DNA from: Streptomyces sp. CoH27
GTDB lineage: Bacteria; Actinomycetota; Actinomycetes; Streptomycetales; Streptomycetaceae
Direction: 5' to 3'
Assembly: GCF_020181035.1 (NCBI RefSeq)
Contig: NZ_JAIQYY010000009.1
Location: 62,001-126,000, forward strand
DNA length: 64,000 nucleotides
This document shows positions 1-8,301 of the stretch, in pieces (the first letter of the stretch is position 1; every line of letters begins with the position of its first letter). The position numbers and the translations under genes are program-made. Below the pieces are notes generated by a model that worked only from the letters and a program-made list of their open reading frames with translations, made no database searches and was not told the DNA's origin.

Positions 1-818
1 CCGACCTCGCCGATCTGCGCGGTGACTGCGCCCAGTGCTTCGGGCTGTGCTGTGTCGCCCTGCCCTTCGCCACGTCCGCCGACTTCGCCCTGAACAAGCC
101 TGCGGGCACGCCGTGCCCGAACCTCCAGGGCGACCACCGCTGCGGCATCCACGCCGAGCTGCGGACGAAGGGCTTCACTGGCTGCACGGTCTACGACTGC
201 TTCGGCGCCGGCCAGAAGGTCTCGCAGGTCACCTTCGCCGGTCAGGACTGGCGTACCGGCTCCAAGGAGCACACCCGTCGGATGTTCGACACCTTCCCGG
301 TCGTACGGCAGCTGCACGAGCTGCTCTGGTACCTGACCGAGGCGCTCGGCCTGCCCGCCGCCCGGCCCGTCCACGCCGACCTGCGCGAGGCCCTGGAGGA
401 GACCGAACGGCTGACCCGGCAGACCCCCGAGGAGCTGGCCGCGCTGGACGTGGCCGCGCACCGGCAGCGGGTCAATGTGCTCCTGCTGCGCACCAGCGAA
501 CTGGCCCGCGAGGGCGGCAAGAAGGGCAAGAGGAAGGACCGGCGGGGCGCGGACCTCATCGGGGCCCGGCTCCGCGGCGCCGACCTGCGCGGGGCGAGTC
601 TGCGGGGCGCGTATCTCATCGCCGCGGACCTCACCGGTGCGGATCTGCGCGATACGGACATGATCGGCGCGGATCTGCGGGACGCGGACTTGACCGACGC
701 GGACCTCACCGGTGCGTTCTTTCTCACCCAGCCGCAGGTGAATGCTGCGCGGGGCAGTGCCGGTACTCGGTTGCCGGGGTCAGTCAGCCGGCCGGTGCAC
801 TGGGCAACCAGCGGGTGA
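1..818 (+). CDS. Pentapeptide-repeat protein with N-terminal cysteine cluster (5' end outside window)
   Basis: The reading frame is open from base 3, so the start lies upstream; 271 residues are visible. The first 70 or so carry a cysteine-rich block (C-x2-C-x3-CC, then CPN, RCG, GC and DC), similar to YkgJ-type metal-binding clusters. After a helical middle region and a basic stretch (KKGKRKDRR), the C-terminal third consists of A(D/S)L-R/T-G pentapeptide repeats, which normally fold into a right-handed quadrilateral helix. Pentapeptide proteins have varied, often unknown roles, so no function is assigned. The last 39 bases overlap the convergent P450 gene. Confidence 0.8.
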   Translation, partial: DLADLRGDCAQCFGLCCVALPFATSADFALNKPAGTPCPNLQGDHRCGIHAELRTKGFTGCTVYDCFGAGQKVSQVTFAGQDWRTGSKEHTRRMFDTFPVVRQLHELLWYLTEALGLPAARPVHADLREALEETERLTRQTPEELAALDVAAHRQRVNVLLLRTSELAREGGKKGKRKDRRGADLIGARLRGADLRGASLRGAYLIAADLTGADLRDTDMIGADLRDADLTDADLTGAFFLTQPQVNAARGSAGTRLPGSVSRPVHWATSG

Positions 819-2345
819 GGCGTTCGGCTGCGGCGTCGTCGTGGTTGCGCGCGCCCGCGCGGCGGCAGCCGCGGATTCAGCACAGCCCCGCGCGCCTTCG
901 GGGCGCTGATCCAGACCCAGCCTCAATCCTTCCGGCATCACCGTCAGCCGCTCAGTGACCCTCAATCGGTAAGCGGGGTCGGCCCTCAGGTCGTAGCGGC
1001 GGAGCAGCAGGCCGAGGACCAGGGTCGCCTCGTGCAGGGCGAACTGGCGGCCGATGCAGGCGCGGGCGCCGGTGCCGAAGGGCTTGAACGTGTGCGGGGG
1101 GCGGGCTCGTACGGCGCCCGCGTCGAAGCGGTCCGGGTCGAAGCGCTCGGGGTCCTCGCCCCACACCTCCGGGTCGCGGTGCAGCATCGGGGTCAGGACG
1201 AGGGCCCAGGCGCCCCGGCGCATCGGGTGTTCGCCGGCGAGCACGGTGTCCTGCGTGGCCTCGCGGGCGAAGGCGGGCGCGGTCGGCCACAGACGCAGCG
1301 ACTCGTCCAGGACCCGGCGGACGTAACGCAGCTTGGCGACCTGGTCGTAGGCAGGGTGTGCGGTGTCGCCCCAGACGCGGTCGATCTCGGCACGGGCACG
1401 GGCGGCGATCTCCGGGTGCCGGGCGAGGTAGTACAGGGCGAAGGAGAGCACGCCCGAGGTGGTCTCGTGACCCGCCACCAGGAACGTGATCACCTGCTTG
1501 CGGACGTTCTCCGCCGACAGCCGCTCGCCGGTCTCCGGGTGGGCCGTTTCCAGCATGCGGTCCAGCAGGTCGCCGTCACCCCGCCCGGACCGGCGCCGGG
1601 CCGCGACCAGATCGTCGACCGTGCGGTTGAGATGGGCCATGTCGGCCGCGTTGCGCCGGGCGGCGGCGCGCAGCAGCAGCGGGGCGACCGGCGCGGGCAC
1701 ACTGTTCAGGCGCTGGGCGTAGGTGAGGGTGCCGACCATCGCGGTGACGAAGGGGTGCGGCCGGTCCCGCTCGAAGGAGCCGAAGTCGTGCCCGAACCCG
1801 GTGCGCGCGATCGTCTCCAGGGTCAGCTTGGTCATGTCCCCGGGCACGTCCACCGTGCGCCCGGCGGCCGCCTCCCGGTCCCAGTGCGCGGTCAGCCGGT
1901 CGGCGACCGCCAGCATCATCCCGTGGTAGCCCGCCATGGCCTCCCGGCTGAAGCCGGGCGCGAGGACGTCGTGGGCCAGCTGCCAGTTGGGCTCGTGGTT
2001 GTAGGCGGTGAACAGCCCGTCCCCGGCTACGGGCCGCAGATTGGCCACGCCGAGCCCGACGTGCTTGGCGAACCGGGACTCGTCGGCGATGTCGGCGGCG
2101 AGCCGGGCTCCCCACACGAACACGAACTCCTTGCCGAAGGCCCGCCGCCGGAAGATCGGGCCCAGCTCGCGCGCGAAGCGCATGGAGTCCTGCACGGGCG
2201 TGCGCCGGTTCACGCCGAGGACGTCGCCGAGCAGCGGCACCCGGCGCGGCGGATGCGGGATGCGGTCCAGCTCCGGCCAGCCCAGCTCGGCACCCCGGAA
2301 ACCCCTTGGCAGACCGGTTTCCCCGGTGTCCGTCGTATCCGCCAT
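780..2345 (-). CDS. Stand-alone cytochrome P450, CYP102-type heme domain
   Basis: A 521-residue P450 that aligns along its whole length with the heme domain of P450 BM3-type (CYP102) enzymes, but has no flavodoxin or reductase domain. The I-helix oxygen-activation motif AGHETTSG lies near residue 295 and the heme loop FKPFGTGARACIG places the cysteine ligand at C430. About 50 residues of Ala/Thr-rich, apparently disordered tail follow (ending CPVHRPAD). CYP102 enzymes hydroxylate fatty acids; this one would need separate redox partners. The ATG is preceded by AAGGGAG at good spacing. A TetR regulator is divergently encoded, an arrangement reminiscent of BM3R1 and CYP102A1 in Bacillus megaterium. 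Streptomyces CYP102B1 is a similar stand-alone form, as I recall. Confidence 0.9.
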   Translation of the reverse strand: MADTTDTGETGLPRGFRGAELGWPELDRIPHPPRRVPLLGDVLGVNRRTPVQDSMRFARELGPIFRRRAFGKEFVFVWGARLAADIADESRFAKHVGLGVANLRPVAGDGLFTAYNHEPNWQLAHDVLAPGFSREAMAGYHGMMLAVADRLTAHWDREAAAGRTVDVPGDMTKLTLETIARTGFGHDFGSFERDRPHPFVTAMVGTLTYAQRLNSVPAPVAPLLLRAAARRNAADMAHLNRTVDDLVAARRRSGRGDGDLLDRMLETAHPETGERLSAENVRKQVITFLVAGHETTSGVLSFALYYLARHPEIAARARAEIDRVWGDTAHPAYDQVAKLRYVRRVLDESLRLWPTAPAFAREATQDTVLAGEHPMRRGAWALVLTPMLHRDPEVWGEDPERFDPDRFDAGAVRARPPHTFKPFGTGARACIGRQFALHEATLVLGLLLRRYDLRADPAYRLRVTERLTVMPEGLRLGLDQRPEGARGCAESAAAAARARATTTTPQPNASPAGCPVHRPAD

Positions 2346-2391
2346 GACGCCGATCTCCCTTGATCCAGCGAACTGCCGAGCCGTTTCCGCG

Positions 2392-2445
2392 CACGTGTTA
2401 TACGTGAGTTCAATAGCCGGTTCCAGTCTGATCCGGTTGTTGAAC
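2392..2445. promoter_or_regulatory. Two dyads in the P450/TetR divergent promoter region
   Basis: A long imperfect inverted repeat has arms at 2408-2420 (GTTCAATAGCCGG) and 2433-2445 (CCGGTTGTTGAAC), 11 of 13 matching, with a 12-base spacer. Next to it a perfect CACGT-N5-ACGTG dyad lies at 2392-2406. Both are placed to control the P450 and the divergent tetR-like gene. Binding by the neighbouring TetR protein is an inference. Confidence 0.55.
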
Positions 2446-2467
2446 CGACGTCAAGTAAAGTGACGGC

Positions 2468-3073
2468 ATGTCCGCCAACCAGGGGGAGCGAGCCCGGCGC
2501 CGGCTCAGCACCGGGGAACGCCGTGAACAGCTGCTGTCGGTCGGCGCGAAGCTGTTCTCGGAGAGCCCCTACGACGAGGTGTGGATCGAGCAGGTCGCCG
2601 AGATCGCCGGGGTCTCCCGTGGGCTGCTGTACCACTACTTCCCGACCAAACGGGACTTCTTCGCGGCGGTCGTGGAGCGCGAGAGCGAGCGGATGCTGCG
2701 CATGACGGCGGCCGTGCCGGGCGTCCCGGTGCGCGAGCAGCTCGCCGCCGGCCTCGACACCTACCTCGGCTATGTCCAGGCCCACGCCCACGGCTTCCGC
2801 GCCTTCCACCGCGCCGACGCGGCCGGTGACCAGGCCGTGCGCCGGGTCTACCAGCGGGCCCTGGCCGCCCAGGAGGAGCAGATCCTGGCCGCGCTGGCCG
2901 CCGACCCCGAGTTCGGGCCCGTCTTCGAGGCCGCTCCCCAGGTGCGGCTGGCGGTGCGCGGCTGGCTCGCCTTCACCACGGCAGTGTGCCTGGAGTGGCT
3001 GCGCGAGGGGGAGGTGAGCCAGGAGCAGGTACGCGATCTGTGCGCACGGGCGCTGCTGGGGGTCATCGCCTGA
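2468..3073 (+). CDS. TetR/AcrR family transcriptional regulator
   Basis: A 201-residue one-component repressor. The N-terminal helix-turn-helix region (about residues 15-62) has the family pattern REQLLSVGAKLF, VAEIAGVSRGLLYHYFPTKRDFF. The rest is an all-helical ligand and dimerisation domain. It is divergent from the CYP102-type P450, with a dyad between them, so it probably represses that P450 and itself. In Bacillus megaterium the TetR protein BM3R1 controls CYP102A1 and responds to fatty acids; a similar inducer here is only a guess. The ribosome binding site is weak (AAAG only), so the start could be slightly different. Confidence 0.85.
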   Translation: MSANQGERARRRLSTGERREQLLSVGAKLFSESPYDEVWIEQVAEIAGVSRGLLYHYFPTKRDFFAAVVERESERMLRMTAAVPGVPVREQLAAGLDTYLGYVQAHAHGFRAFHRADAAGDQAVRRVYQRALAAQEEQILAALAADPEFGPVFEAAPQVRLAVRGWLAFTTAVCLEWLREGEVSQEQVRDLCARALLGVIA

Positions 3074-3095
3074 GCCGTGCCCCGGCGGGGAGTGG

Positions 3096-3141
3096 TTGGC
3101 GCACGCCCTGATCTCCGATAAGTTAGGGAAGGCTTACCTAA
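3096..3141 (+). promoter_or_regulatory. Promoter with DmdR/IdeR-type iron box
   Basis: A 19-base box at 3123-3141, TTAGGGAAGGCTTACCTAA, matches the actinobacterial DtxR/IdeR/DmdR1 consensus TTAGGTTAGGCTAACCTAA at 17 of 19 positions. It sits on a plausible promoter: TTGGCG at 3096-3101, a 17-base spacer, then TAAGTT at 3119-3124, so a bound repressor would cover the -10 and start site. The downstream Shine-Dalgarno AGGAGGT overlaps its last bases. Confidence 0.8.
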
Positions 3142-3153
3142 GGAGGTCTCGGG

Positions 3154-3891
3154 ATGGGTGACGGGATGGGCGACACACAGGACTGGACGGCCGCACCCGG
3201 CGCGGCGGAGCGGGCGCGGTCGGTGCTGGCCGCCGCCTGGTCGTGCGCGGTGACCGCGGACGGCGCGCACGAGGAGTACGTCGGCGCGCACACCGTGACC
3301 GACGAGGGCGCGGTGCGGCTCGCGGTGCCCGACGACAGCGCCCTGCTCACCGCAGCCGTCTGCGCCCCGCGCCAGGAGCCGTCCGCCGTGCTGGAGTTCG
3401 CCGACGTGGCCCCCGTCCCGGTGCGGGGCCGGATCCGGGCCCGCCTCTACCTCGCCGGCTGGTTCGCCGCCGACGCCGGCGAGCTGCTCTTCCGGCCCAC
3501 CCGGGTGGTGCTGCGGCAGTCCTCCGGGGCCGTGGTCGTCGGCCTCGACGAGTTCGCCGCCGCCCGGCCCGACCCCCTCGCCACCGCCGAGGCCCGGCTG
3601 CTGACCCACCTCGCCGACGCCCACCCGGACGCCGTCGAACGGCTCACCCGTCTGGTGCGCCCCGAGAGCCTGCACGCCGCGACCCGGGTGCTGCCCCTCG
3701 CCGTCGACCGGCACGGACTGACCCTGCGCATCGAGCGCACCCGCGCCCACGGCGACGTACGCCTGCCCTTCCACACGCCCGCCGACGACGTCGCCCAGCT
3801 CACCGAGCGCATGCACGCCCTGCTCGCCCGGGCGAGCGCTGCCGGCTGCCCCCGCGCGCTACAGCGGCAGCGCGCAGACGGCGACCGGTGA
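3154..3891 (+). CDS. DUF2470 domain protein, iron-regulated
   Basis: A 245-residue soluble protein. The N-terminal two thirds resembles the split-barrel fold of pyridoxamine-phosphate-oxidase-like proteins, and residues of about 160-240 form a DUF2470 module (LLTHLADAHPDAVERLTRL, then a strand with LTLRIERTRAHGDVRLPF). This arrangement recalls HugZ-type heme-utilisation proteins, which degrade heme to release iron. The iron box directly over its promoter supports a role in iron or heme handling. The ATG follows AGGAGGT. The 3' end overlaps the convergent lactonase gene by 33 bases. Heme cleavage is an inference from family and regulation. Confidence 0.75.
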   Translation: MGDGMGDTQDWTAAPGAAERARSVLAAAWSCAVTADGAHEEYVGAHTVTDEGAVRLAVPDDSALLTAAVCAPRQEPSAVLEFADVAPVPVRGRIRARLYLAGWFAADAGELLFRPTRVVLRQSSGAVVVGLDEFAAARPDPLATAEARLLTHLADAHPDAVERLTRLVRPESLHAATRVLPLAVDRHGLTLRIERTRAHGDVRLPFHTPADDVAQLTERMHALLARASAAGCPRALQRQRADGDR

Positions 3892-5031
3892 GGCGAACGG
3901 CTCGCCGGCCGGACCGAGTTCGCCGGTCGAGGAGTCGACGTGGAAGACGGTGACCGTGCCCGAACGCTGGTTCGCCGCGAACAGCAGGGCGCCGTCCGGC
4001 GAGAGGGCGATCTGCCGCGGGAAGTCGCCGCCGACCGGCACCGTGCCGAGCAGGCGCAGCCCGGACCCGCCGGCCTCGACCGCGTACCGCGCGAGAGAGT
4101 TGTGGCCCCGGTTGGCGAGGAACGCGTACCGGCCGTTCGCCGTCACCACGAACTGCGCCGGGTGGTTGGCGGTGCCGCCGTCCGACCCCGTGGACTGCGG
4201 CGCGCCGATCGTCAGCCGCCCGGAGCCGGGGTCGTAGGCGCAGACGGCGGCCGTGTCGTCCACCTCGTTGGCCAGGTACGCGTACCGCCCGTCCGGATGG
4301 AAGGCCAGATGGCGCGGCCCCGCCCCGGGCCGGGTGTGCGCCTGGGCCACCTCCGTGAGCGTGCCCTGCGCCGGATCCAGACGATAGGTGTAGACGGTGT
4401 CGGTGCCGAGATCGACCGCGAGGACATGGCCGCCGTCCGGGCTCGTGACGAACTGATGGGCGTGCGGCCCCTGCTGACCCGGTCCCGGGGCCGGCGAGCT
4501 GTGCGTGACCAGGTCGGTGCGCTCGCCGAGGGCACCCGAGGCGTCGATCGGGTGCACGGCCACGCTGCCCGACCCGTAGTTCGCGCTCAGCAGCCAGCGC
4601 CCGGACGGATGCACCGACAGATGGCAGGGGCCCGCGCCGCCCGTACTCCGGGTGCCGAGGATCCGCCGGTCCGCGAGGCGTACGGCCGTCACGCCGCCGT
4701 CGTCCCGCTCGTCCACCGCGTACAGCGTGCGCCGGTCCGGATGCACGGCGAGATACGACGGGTCGGGGACCCCGGTGAGCGTGCCGGACCCGGAGATCCG
4801 GCCGGTCACCGGGTCGTACGCGGCCAGGCCGAGGCCGGCGCCGCCGCCGTCGACGGAGGTGTAGGTGCCCACGTACAGCGGGCGGGTCCGGGTCGGCGGG
4901 CCGTCAGGGGCGGGTTCCCCGGGGGCCGGCGCCGGAGCGGGCACCGCCACCACGGCCGCCGTACCCGCCACCGCCCCGACGAACCGGCGCCTGCTCCAGC
5001 GCCCGCTCCCCGCCGCTGCCTCCGTGTCCAT
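3859..5031 (-). CDS. Exported lactonase-family seven-bladed beta-propeller protein
   Basis: A 390-residue protein of the cytosolic-6-phosphogluconolactonase-like (Pgl, YbhE) propeller family. Repeated blade motifs are visible: YVGTYTS, HPDRRTLYAV, HPSGRWLLSANYGSGSV, GPHAHQF, GPRHLAFHPDGRYAYLANE, GGDFPRQIALSPDGALLFAANQ. Unlike the usual enzyme it begins with a twin-arginine signal (SRRRFVGAVAG followed by an Ala/Val stretch), so it should be exported folded. I chose the ATG at 5031 because GAGGT precedes it and it puts the Tat motif near the N-terminus; an open frame continues upstream. The lactone substrate is unknown. Confidence 0.8.
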   Translation of the reverse strand: MDTEAAAGSGRWSRRRFVGAVAGTAAVVAVPAPAPAPGEPAPDGPPTRTRPLYVGTYTSVDGGGAGLGLAAYDPVTGRISGSGTLTGVPDPSYLAVHPDRRTLYAVDERDDGGVTAVRLADRRILGTRSTGGAGPCHLSVHPSGRWLLSANYGSGSVAVHPIDASGALGERTDLVTHSSPAPGPGQQGPHAHQFVTSPDGGHVLAVDLGTDTVYTYRLDPAQGTLTEVAQAHTRPGAGPRHLAFHPDGRYAYLANEVDDTAAVCAYDPGSGRLTIGAPQSTGSDGGTANHPAQFVVTANGRYAFLANRGHNSLARYAVEAGGSGLRLLGTVPVGGDFPRQIALSPDGALLFAANQRSGTVTVFHVDSSTGELGPAGEPFASPVAVCALPL

Positions 5032-5140
5032 CCCGCACCTCAGGTCGTCGCTCGCCCTGGTCGTGACAGCCACCTTGGCCCGGCCGGCCGCCAACGGCAA
5101 GCACCGCAACGGCAGTTGCGCACGGTGCCACGCCGATGTG

Positions 5141-6175
5141 TCACCATTCGCCGTCCTCGACCGGCTTGCCCGGGGCGTCCTTCAGCGGCTTCACCTGACC
5201 GGCGGACGGCGCCTGCCACGGGTCCAGGTCGTCGCCGAGCCAGTCGCCGACCGGCTTGACCTCCTGGAGGTTCTCGGCCGGGGCCAGATCCGCGGCACCG
5301 TCGTCGTAGTAGTCGTACCAGGGCAGGCCCGCGCTCGTGTACGCCGCCCGGTCCACCGGTGACGGCGGGGGCGCCTCGCCGGTGATGCGCCGCCAGTCGG
5401 GCGGCGTGACCAGGTGCACGAACACGCGCCCGGCGGGCCGCTCGGACCAGTCGGTGAGCGGCCGGTCGTCCCGGTACACCTCCTGGCGCATCGAACCGCC
5501 GACGCCCAGCCCCAGGGCGGCGGCCCTGGGAGCACCGGGTGCGGCCGCTCCCGGCGCGGACATCATCATCGGCGCGCCGTACCCGCCCGACGGCCCGGCC
5601 GCCAGGGCCCTGCGCCGGGCCGCCTCCTTCTCCTGCTCATGGCGCCGCCACTCGGCGAGCAGGTCGTCGCGCAGCTGGAACGACTGGAGCTGCACCCCGC
5701 CCCACACCTCCTCGCCGCTGACCTGCCCCTCCACCGTCGCGCCGAGCCCCAGCGGCACGGCGACGAACTGCCGGACGGTGCCCTTCCCGGAGTTGAGGCC
5801 GTCCAGCCAGGGCTGGCGGGGCAGCACGACGTAGTTCTGCGGATCCCGGCCGAGACGGTCGCTCCACGGCTTGCCGGAGACCGCGCACACCTTGCCGACG
5901 CCCACCTGGAGTGCGGCCGGCTCGGTCGTCCCGGAGAAGCTCAGCCACATCGCCTCGCGCAGATACATCGGCAGCATCACACCGCCGCGCACCCGCCACT
6001 GCTCGGGCACCCGGTCGGCGTAGTCGGCGATCCGCCGGACGGGGAACTCGCCCAGTCCCGGCGGCAGCGGATGCGTGCCCGTCTCGGGCAGCCGCAGGGT
6101 GCGGATGAACCGCACCGCCGCCCCGCCCGGCAGGCGCAGCGTGTTCCCGTCGATCCGTACTCCGGAACCGGTCAT
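5141..6175 (-). CDS. Conserved hypothetical protein, function unknown
   Basis: A 344-residue protein I do not recognise. It has no signal peptide or membrane helix. The N-terminal 200 residues look globular (GNTLRLPGGAAVRFIRTLRLPETG, YLREAMWLSF). A charged helix with a KEAARRR segment and a low-complexity Gly/Ala/Met linker follow. The tail is acidic and Trp/Pro/Tyr-rich (PWYDYYDDGAADL, DWLGDDLDPW). AAGGGGG precedes the chosen ATG; the frame is open further up. It lies 35 bases downstream of the FUSC-type membrane protein on the same strand, so the two are probably co-transcribed and may work together. Confidence 0.6.
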   Translation of the reverse strand: MTGSGVRIDGNTLRLPGGAAVRFIRTLRLPETGTHPLPPGLGEFPVRRIADYADRVPEQWRVRGGVMLPMYLREAMWLSFSGTTEPAALQVGVGKVCAVSGKPWSDRLGRDPQNYVVLPRQPWLDGLNSGKGTVRQFVAVPLGLGATVEGQVSGEEVWGGVQLQSFQLRDDLLAEWRRHEQEKEAARRRALAAGPSGGYGAPMMMSAPGAAAPGAPRAAALGLGVGGSMRQEVYRDDRPLTDWSERPAGRVFVHLVTPPDWRRITGEAPPPSPVDRAAYTSAGLPWYDYYDDGAADLAPAENLQEVKPVGDWLGDDLDPWQAPSAGQVKPLKDAPGKPVEDGEW

Positions 6176-6210
6176 CCGGTCGTCCCCCTTGCCGTGTTCT
6201 TCGTGCTCTT

Positions 6211-7464
6211 TCAGCGAGAACGCTCGCCGAACCCGGCACGGTTCCGCCACAGCTCCTCCTGGACGCCGAGGCGCTCGCGCAGCCGGGTCATGCGCGGCAG
6301 CTTGGCCCGATGCTCCCGGGAGACCCGGTCCAGCTCCTCCAGCAGGCGGCGGGTGCGGTGCTCGGTGTTCAGCTCATCGATGATCCGGTTCGCCTCGGTC
6401 AGCACGGCGCCCAGCAGCTGCCAGTTCGCCCAGTCCCGGCGGACCTCCTCGCGCAGCAGCTCGGCCAGCCGGTCCCGGGTGCCGGCCGCCGTGTGCAGCT
6501 CGGCCGACAGGCGCGCCTCGGCCGACTCGGCGTTCTCGCTCAGATGCGTGGTGACCAGCACCGCGAAGCTGACGACGGCGTCGCCGATCTCGGACAGCAG
6601 CTGCCCCACGGTCGGCCCGATGCCGGACGGGAACAGTTCCTCCGACCCGCGGGCCTTCGCCAGATCCGTGAAGGACCGGGCCAGCACCCGCAGGACCACC
6701 GTGCAGATCTCCAGTGTGTCGAGTCCGGTGCGCAGCACCACCCGGTGCAGCAGCCCCTCCTTGACGCGGGGGTTGAGCCGCAGGCTGTCCTCGGCCTGCC
6801 GCAGCGAGGCGTCCACCTGGGCGATGTGCGCATCCAGCCGCCGCGCCTCGTGCAGCCGCTCGGCCGCCCGCTGCCAGGGGGTGCCGCCCGCGGCCTCCTC
6901 ACCCATCCGCAGCATCAGCTGCCGCAGCCGGCGGGCCAGGTCCTCGATCGAGCGGCCCGCCTCGTCCACCCACACCGGGGGTGGCAGCAGCAGATTGCAG
7001 GCCGTGCCGACGACGGCGCCGATCAGCGTCTCCACGATCCGCGCCCAGGCGGTGAAGCCGACGGTGGTGACCCCGAGCACCAGCATGGCGCTGATCGCCA
7101 CCTCGGCCACGTACTCGTCGACCCGCACCAGGTGCCCGACGGCCAGCGAGGCCACGATCAGCAGCGCGAGGCTCCACCAGGTCAGCCCCACCAGCACGCT
7201 GAAGGCGATGGCGACCAGCACCCCGGCCACCACCGAGTTCACCCGCCGGATGCCGTTGGTGAGGGTGGCGTAGAAGGTCACCTGGACGACCAGCAGCGCG
7301 GTCAGCGGCGCGGTGAGCGGCGCCGGCTCCGGGCTCAGCCGCAGGGCGATGACATAGGCGATCGTCGCAGCCGCGGCCGACCGCAGCGTCTGGACGACCA
7401 CCGGCTCCCGGCGACGCTCCAGCAGACGCAGCAGCCCCGCGGACCACTTCCGTACGACGTACAT
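6211..7464 (-). CDS. FUSC / aromatic-acid exporter family membrane protein
   Basis: A 417-residue protein. The first 170 residues contain about six hydrophobic helices in the pattern of the FUSC/ArAE family (TLRSAAAATIAYVIAL, TALLVVQVTFYATLTNGIRRVNSVVAGVLV, LIGAVVGTACNLLLPPPV). The remaining 240 residues are cytoplasmic, helical and probably coiled-coil (IEDLARRLRQLMLRMGEEA, RLHEARRLDAHIAQVDASLRQAEDSL). FUSC proteins such as AaeB export aromatic carboxylates. The ATG at 7464 begins the conserved region; the AGG just upstream is very close, so the start is uncertain. It leads a two-gene operon with the unknown protein downstream. Confidence 0.8.
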   Translation of the reverse strand: MYVVRKWSAGLLRLLERRREPVVVQTLRSAAAATIAYVIALRLSPEPAPLTAPLTALLVVQVTFYATLTNGIRRVNSVVAGVLVAIAFSVLVGLTWWSLALLIVASLAVGHLVRVDEYVAEVAISAMLVLGVTTVGFTAWARIVETLIGAVVGTACNLLLPPPVWVDEAGRSIEDLARRLRQLMLRMGEEAAGGTPWQRAAERLHEARRLDAHIAQVDASLRQAEDSLRLNPRVKEGLLHRVVLRTGLDTLEICTVVLRVLARSFTDLAKARGSEELFPSGIGPTVGQLLSEIGDAVVSFAVLVTTHLSENAESAEARLSAELHTAAGTRDRLAELLREEVRRDWANWQLLGAVLTEANRIIDELNTEHRTRRLLEELDRVSREHRAKLPRMTRLRERLGVQEELWRNRAGFGERSR

Positions 7465-7556
7465 CCCTTGGCCTGTTCCCGTTCCCCGGACCTGTCGAAC
7501 GCGCCCGGTCGGGGTGACGCGAGGCCGCCGCTCGTCCGGGGCCGGGCATCCGGGTG

Positions 7557-8135
7557 CTACGGCCCGGTCGCCGCCCGGTTGCGTGAGCGGTAGCCGGCGA
7601 TCTTCGCCAGGTTGCCGCAGCGCTCCATGGAGCACCAGCGGCGCCGGCGGGCCTGGGAGTCGTCGAGGAAGAGCAGGGAGCAGTCCGGGTTGCCGCACTC
7701 CTTGACCCGCTCCAGCAGCGGGCCGCCGACCAGCAGGACGGCGTCGCGGGCCACGGTGGCGAGAGCGGCTCGGGCCGGCCGGCGGGCCGCCCAGCGCCGG
7801 CGGCCCAGCTGGGGCGCGAGGTCGGGCCGGGCCGCGACCTCGTTGACCAGCGCCACGTCGGCCGTCTCCGGCTCCCGCCCGGCCATGGCCGCCCGCAGCA
7901 CGCGGTACACCGCCTCGCGCAGGGCGCGGGCCTCGGCGAGGTCCCGTACGGCGACCGGGGCCGGCTCGTCCGCGACCGCCAGGCCCGCCTCGGTGATCCA
8001 GCGGGCCAGAGCGGCGGGGTCGGGGATCCGCTCCACGGGGGTGGCGTGCCGCTTGCCGAGCGTGGCGACGAAGTCGAGGCAGGGACGGCCGCCGACGAAG
8101 GGAAAGGCGAGTGCGGGATCCGCTGGCTGGGTCAT
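7557..8135 (-). CDS. CGNR zinc-finger transcriptional regulator (ABATE domain)
   Basis: A 192-residue protein with an N-terminal ABATE-type ligand-binding domain (PFVGGRPCLDFVATLGKR) and a C-terminal CGNR zinc finger in which four cysteines are visible: ECGNPDC, then RRRRWCSMERCGN, followed by the basic helix KIAGYRSRNR. The CGNR finger is thought to bind DNA. The gene is divergent from a quinone oxidoreductase, with three related 21-base dyads between them, so it probably controls both. A TAGGCT element lies 7 bases before the ATG, which suggests a leaderless mRNA; a longer upstream open frame is therefore unlikely to be used. Confidence 0.8.
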   Translation of the reverse strand: MTQPADPALAFPFVGGRPCLDFVATLGKRHATPVERIPDPAALARWITEAGLAVADEPAPVAVRDLAEARALREAVYRVLRAAMAGREPETADVALVNEVAARPDLAPQLGRRRWAARRPARAALATVARDAVLLVGGPLLERVKECGNPDCSLLFLDDSQARRRRWCSMERCGNLAKIAGYRSRNRAATGP

Positions 8136-8154
8136 GCGGGCAAGCCTAGCGTGG

Positions 8155-8226
8155 GACACCGTTTCATATGGTGTCTTGACACTGGTTGAACCAGTGTCGC
8201 AGAGTGACACCACTTCAACCGGTGTC
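8155..8226. promoter_or_regulatory. Three tandem 21-bp operator dyads (GACAC-N11-GTGTC)
   Basis: Three dyads of identical length share the ends GACAC and GTGTC: 8155-8175, 8178-8198 and 8206-8226. The middle one is a perfect palindrome (arms GACACTGGTT and AACCAGTGTC around one base); the outer two have arms GACACC and GGTGTC. A TTGACA at 8176-8181 overlaps the middle copy. They fill the intergenic space between the CGNR regulator and the oxidoreductase and are most simply read as its operators. Confidence 0.75.
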
Positions 8227-8301
8227 AGTATCGGTGCCGACGGCCTCGCCCGCCGGTGCCCGTGCTGTGCGCCGGAGTCCTCCGAGCAGGGTGGGTGTGT
8301 C

